Translations under genes and position numbers: made by a program
Shown here: in pieces, positions 62,942 through 64,000 of the stretch
Position numbering within the stretch: position 1 is the first letter of the stretch
How the letters are laid out: every line of letters begins with the position of its first letter
Notes under the pieces: generated by a model
The model's database searches: none
What the model saw: the letters and a program-made list of their open reading frames with translations, nothing else
What the model was told of the DNA's origin: nothing
Source of the DNA: Pegoplata infirma
Lineage: Eukaryota; Arthropoda; Insecta; Diptera; Anthomyiidae
NCBI GenBank assembly: GCA_963921195.1
Contig: OY992540.1
Location: 79,101,337 to 79,165,336, forward strand
Length of the DNA: 64,000 nucleotides
Direction of reading: 5' to 3'

Positions 62942-64000
62942 CGACATATAAAATCCTGATGATGATAACACTAACTGGAGTGTTTGAAACCGGTATGGGA
63001 ATACCAGAAATTCAATTTTTCTTCTGCATTTTTTTAACATAAACCACAATAACAAATATAATTAGAGCCTGAGCACTATCTGTACTTACAGAAAAAAAAA
63101 CAATTAACAACATATTTTTTGTTTAACATTTTCCTAAATGTAGTCAGATAATAAATATAAAATTTGTGTGATATTGGTTATCCATATTTTGGCAACAAAA
63201 ATACTTTTTGAATTTTACACATTTTTCAAATCTCAAAAATTCTTTTTTTTTTAATTTTCTCAAACAAAATTGCAGAAAACTTAAAATTTGATACATTACT
63301 ATGGTGACCATTTCTTCCTGAACTCAAATCAGTACGCTCAAGTTTTTATGTTTATTTTTCCAATACTCAAAAAATTTAAATTAAATTAACAAACTTGGGG
63401 TCAATATGAATTTTAGTATAAACAACTGTTCAAAAAACAACTGCCTGTTGTCGTTATTTTACAGAAAATTTAGTTGACTTCAAACAACTTTATTTTAATG
63501 TGTTGATCGTTTCAGTGCAAATTATATAACAAAACACCACATGTTTTGAGAATAACAAAATTTCTCAGATTCTGACGATCCTTAAGCTTTGATAACTCTT
63601 TCTTTTAGAAAACTTCCCAGATAATAAGCACATGTTGTTATTAAACAGCCAAATGTTAAATTCTGATGACATTACTTCATTAAACATCCTAGAGTCATTT
63701 GGATTCATGCAATTACATTTCTAAAAATATAGAAAATCCATCATTCAGAAACATTTTGTTACAGAAAAGATCAAAATAACTTCATGCTCAGATACATACA
63801 TTTTTGCGTTAAGGAACCTTTAGATTAAGCTCCTTAGAATAATTTCATTGCCATACTTAAGTTATATAAAACTACTCTGACAACTTATTTACTGGAAATT
63901 CATGTTTTTGTATAGAATTTTTGAAAAAATATTTTTTATGTTGAAATTGTTTCTCTATGGTTAAAATGTTCAAAAATCAGTACAATCAGTACATATTTCA
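62942..64000. other. AT-rich DNA to right edge, presumably intron 2 of the zinc-finger gene
   Basis: Begins with the CGACA duplication and the remainder of the duplicated target. No exon was recognised. ~63440-63490 has GTTGTTTT/AACAACT phrases as in the 57347 element family, and TTTCTCAGATTCTGA at 63560 is a stray piece of the 35-bp satellite. Confidence 0.5.

Overview
The window looks like nuclear DNA from a higher fly, probably a calyptrate such as a blow, flesh or house fly. It is very AT-rich, its genes are split by GT-AG introns, and it is dominated by insect-type transposons: BEL/Pao, Ty1/copia, a non-LTR element, hAT, a Transib-like element, many MITEs, and abundant mini-me/DINE-1-like elements with GTCY tracts. 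The organism and all names rest on reading the sequence and on family knowledge; no search was run.

Four host genes can be supported. (1) A minus-strand inositol polyphosphate 5-phosphatase with a C-terminal SKICH-like domain, INPP5K/SKIP type (38858-40381). (2) Arp8, an INO80-complex actin-related protein, in two exons (42417-43457 and 46181-46915, plus). (3) Sulfiredoxin, in two exons on the minus strand (52255-52401 and 47956-48168). (4) The first two coding exons of a C2H2 zinc-finger protein (58374-58799 and 59097-59351, plus) that runs off the right edge. The phosphatase and Arp8 are divergent; Arp8 and sulfiredoxin are convergent. Both large introns are filled with repeats.

Layout. 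1-24 kb is gene-free: foldback and MITE elements, a 5'-truncated non-LTR element with an 8-bp target duplication, mini-me-like elements, and a nest of TIR elements at 14.6-18.2 kb. 24.3-30.8 kb is a nearly complete BEL/Pao element (335/334-bp LTRs, GAGGG duplication) inside an older mini-me-like copy; one in-frame TAG interrupts gag-pol. 31-38 kb is gene-free and includes a hAT-type element (34706-36612, perfect 8-bp duplication) whose body is a decayed array of a 35-bp satellite. 38.8-52.5 kb is the gene cluster. Arp8's intron holds a copia-type element with identical LTRs that codes only Gag and protease. The sulfiredoxin intron holds about 3 kb of the 35-bp satellite. 53-58 kb is nested repeats, and 58-64 kb has the zinc-finger gene and a 2.3-kb Transib-like element.

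The most interesting observations are these. The Transib-like element has perfect CACAGTG heptamers, a CGACA 5-bp duplication, and a second conserved block placed about one helical turn differently at its two ends, which recalls 12/23 recombination signals. The copia-type element is Gag-protease only, with identical LTRs. A 35-bp double-palindrome satellite has been carried inside a hAT element and amplified in the intron of an essential redox gene.
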